Origin: Anaerobacillus sp.
GTDB taxonomy: Bacteria; Bacillota; Bacilli; Bacillales_H; Anaerobacillaceae
Length of the DNA stretch: 6,211 bases
NCBI GenBank assembly: GCA_007120055.1
Contig: SKOL01000390.1
Location: 1 to 6,211 of the forward strand
Direction: 5' to 3'
Shown one piece after another: positions 5,979-6,211 of the stretch. Both the position numbers and the translations under genes were made by a program. Under the pieces are notes generated by a model. It ran no database searches, was not told the origin of the DNA, and saw only the letters and a program-made list of their open reading frames with translations. Numbering within the stretch: the first letter of the stretch is position 1; each line of letters starts with the position of its first letter.

Positions 5979-6211
5979 TTAGTCTTCCATCGTCGATAAA
6001 TCACCTGTTGGTAAATCTAATTCCCAAGCTTTTAATACACGTCTCATAATTTTGCCACTTCTAGTTTTAGGTAGCTTCTCTTTAAACTCAATTTTTTTCG
6101 GTACAGCATGTGCAGATAATTCTTCTTTTACAAATAAACGAATTTCTTCTTCTAGATCACTAGTTGGCGTATACCCTTCACGTAAAGAAATAAACGCTTT
6201 AATTCTCATTC
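5979..6211 (-). CDS. acsA: Acetyl-CoA synthetase, C-terminal fragment (gene continues beyond the window)
   Basis: This is the final 76-77 residues of an AMP-forming acyl-activating enzyme, cut by the window edge; the methionine at 6209-6207 is internal, not a start. The fragment is the C-terminal AMP-binding subdomain, with the signature KLPKTRSGKIMRRVLKAWEL. The lysine of RSGK (codon 6053-6051) is the conserved residue needed for adenylation; in Bacillus AcsA it is the site of inhibitory acetylation by AcuA. The end, LPTGDLSTMED, closely resembles the Bacillus AcsA terminus as I remember it. The enzyme converts acetate, ATP and CoA to acetyl-CoA in the cytoplasm. It is convergent with the penicillin-binding protein gene, with only ten bases between the stops. 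The tyrS-acsA neighbourhood agrees with Bacillus gene order. Identity is confident from the motif and ending, although most of the protein is unseen. Confidence 0.9.
   Translation of the reverse strand, partial: MRIKAFISLREGYTPTSDLEEEIRLFVKEELSAHAVPKKIEFKEKLPKTRSGKIMRRVLKAWELDLPTGDLSTMED

Overview
The window looks like a chromosomal segment from an AT-rich, low-GC Gram-positive bacterium of the Bacillaceae. The evidence is a ribosomal protein S4 of the cysteine-less, 200-residue Bacillus type, a TyrS with the Bacillus-type active-site motifs under a canonical T-box, strong AGGAGG-type ribosome sites, and the C-terminus of an AcsA that closely matches what I remember of Bacillus AcsA. The rpsD / tyrS / acsA neighbourhood is also familiar from Bacillus chromosomes. 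I cannot name the species.

Layout. Positions 1-199 hold no gene I can support; the one notable structure is a long nested inverted repeat at 93-173. A sigma-A-type promoter (200-228) then drives a leader of about 205 nt, rich in long-range complementarity and probably the S4 autoregulatory target, followed by rpsD (442-1044, +). A GAAA-loop terminator (1048-1075), symmetric enough to work on both strands, separates rpsD from the convergent tyrS (1152-2408, -). The tyrS leader (about 2410-2838) is a complete T-box: stem I with a UAC tyrosine specifier, stem III, the T-box sequence, and mutually exclusive antiterminator and terminator. tyrS diverges from a large class A penicillin-binding protein gene (2957-5968, +). 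That gene carries an FN3-like domain and a low-complexity Asn-Asp/Asn-Gly tail encoded by 22 tandem hexamers. The window closes with the 3' end of acsA on the minus strand (5979 to the edge).

The genes are independent housekeeping units rather than one pathway: ribosome assembly, tRNA-Tyr charging, cell-wall synthesis and acetate activation. Two of the four (rpsD and tyrS) appear to be controlled by cis RNA structures. The oddest point is at the end of the penicillin-binding protein gene. Its reading frame runs straight through a strong intrinsic terminator (5885-5917) and stops 49 bases beyond it, which suggests loss of an earlier stop codon or an overlap with the terminator of acsA. I see no mobile element, CRISPR array, tRNA or defence-type system, and nothing that amounts to a wholly new biological system.
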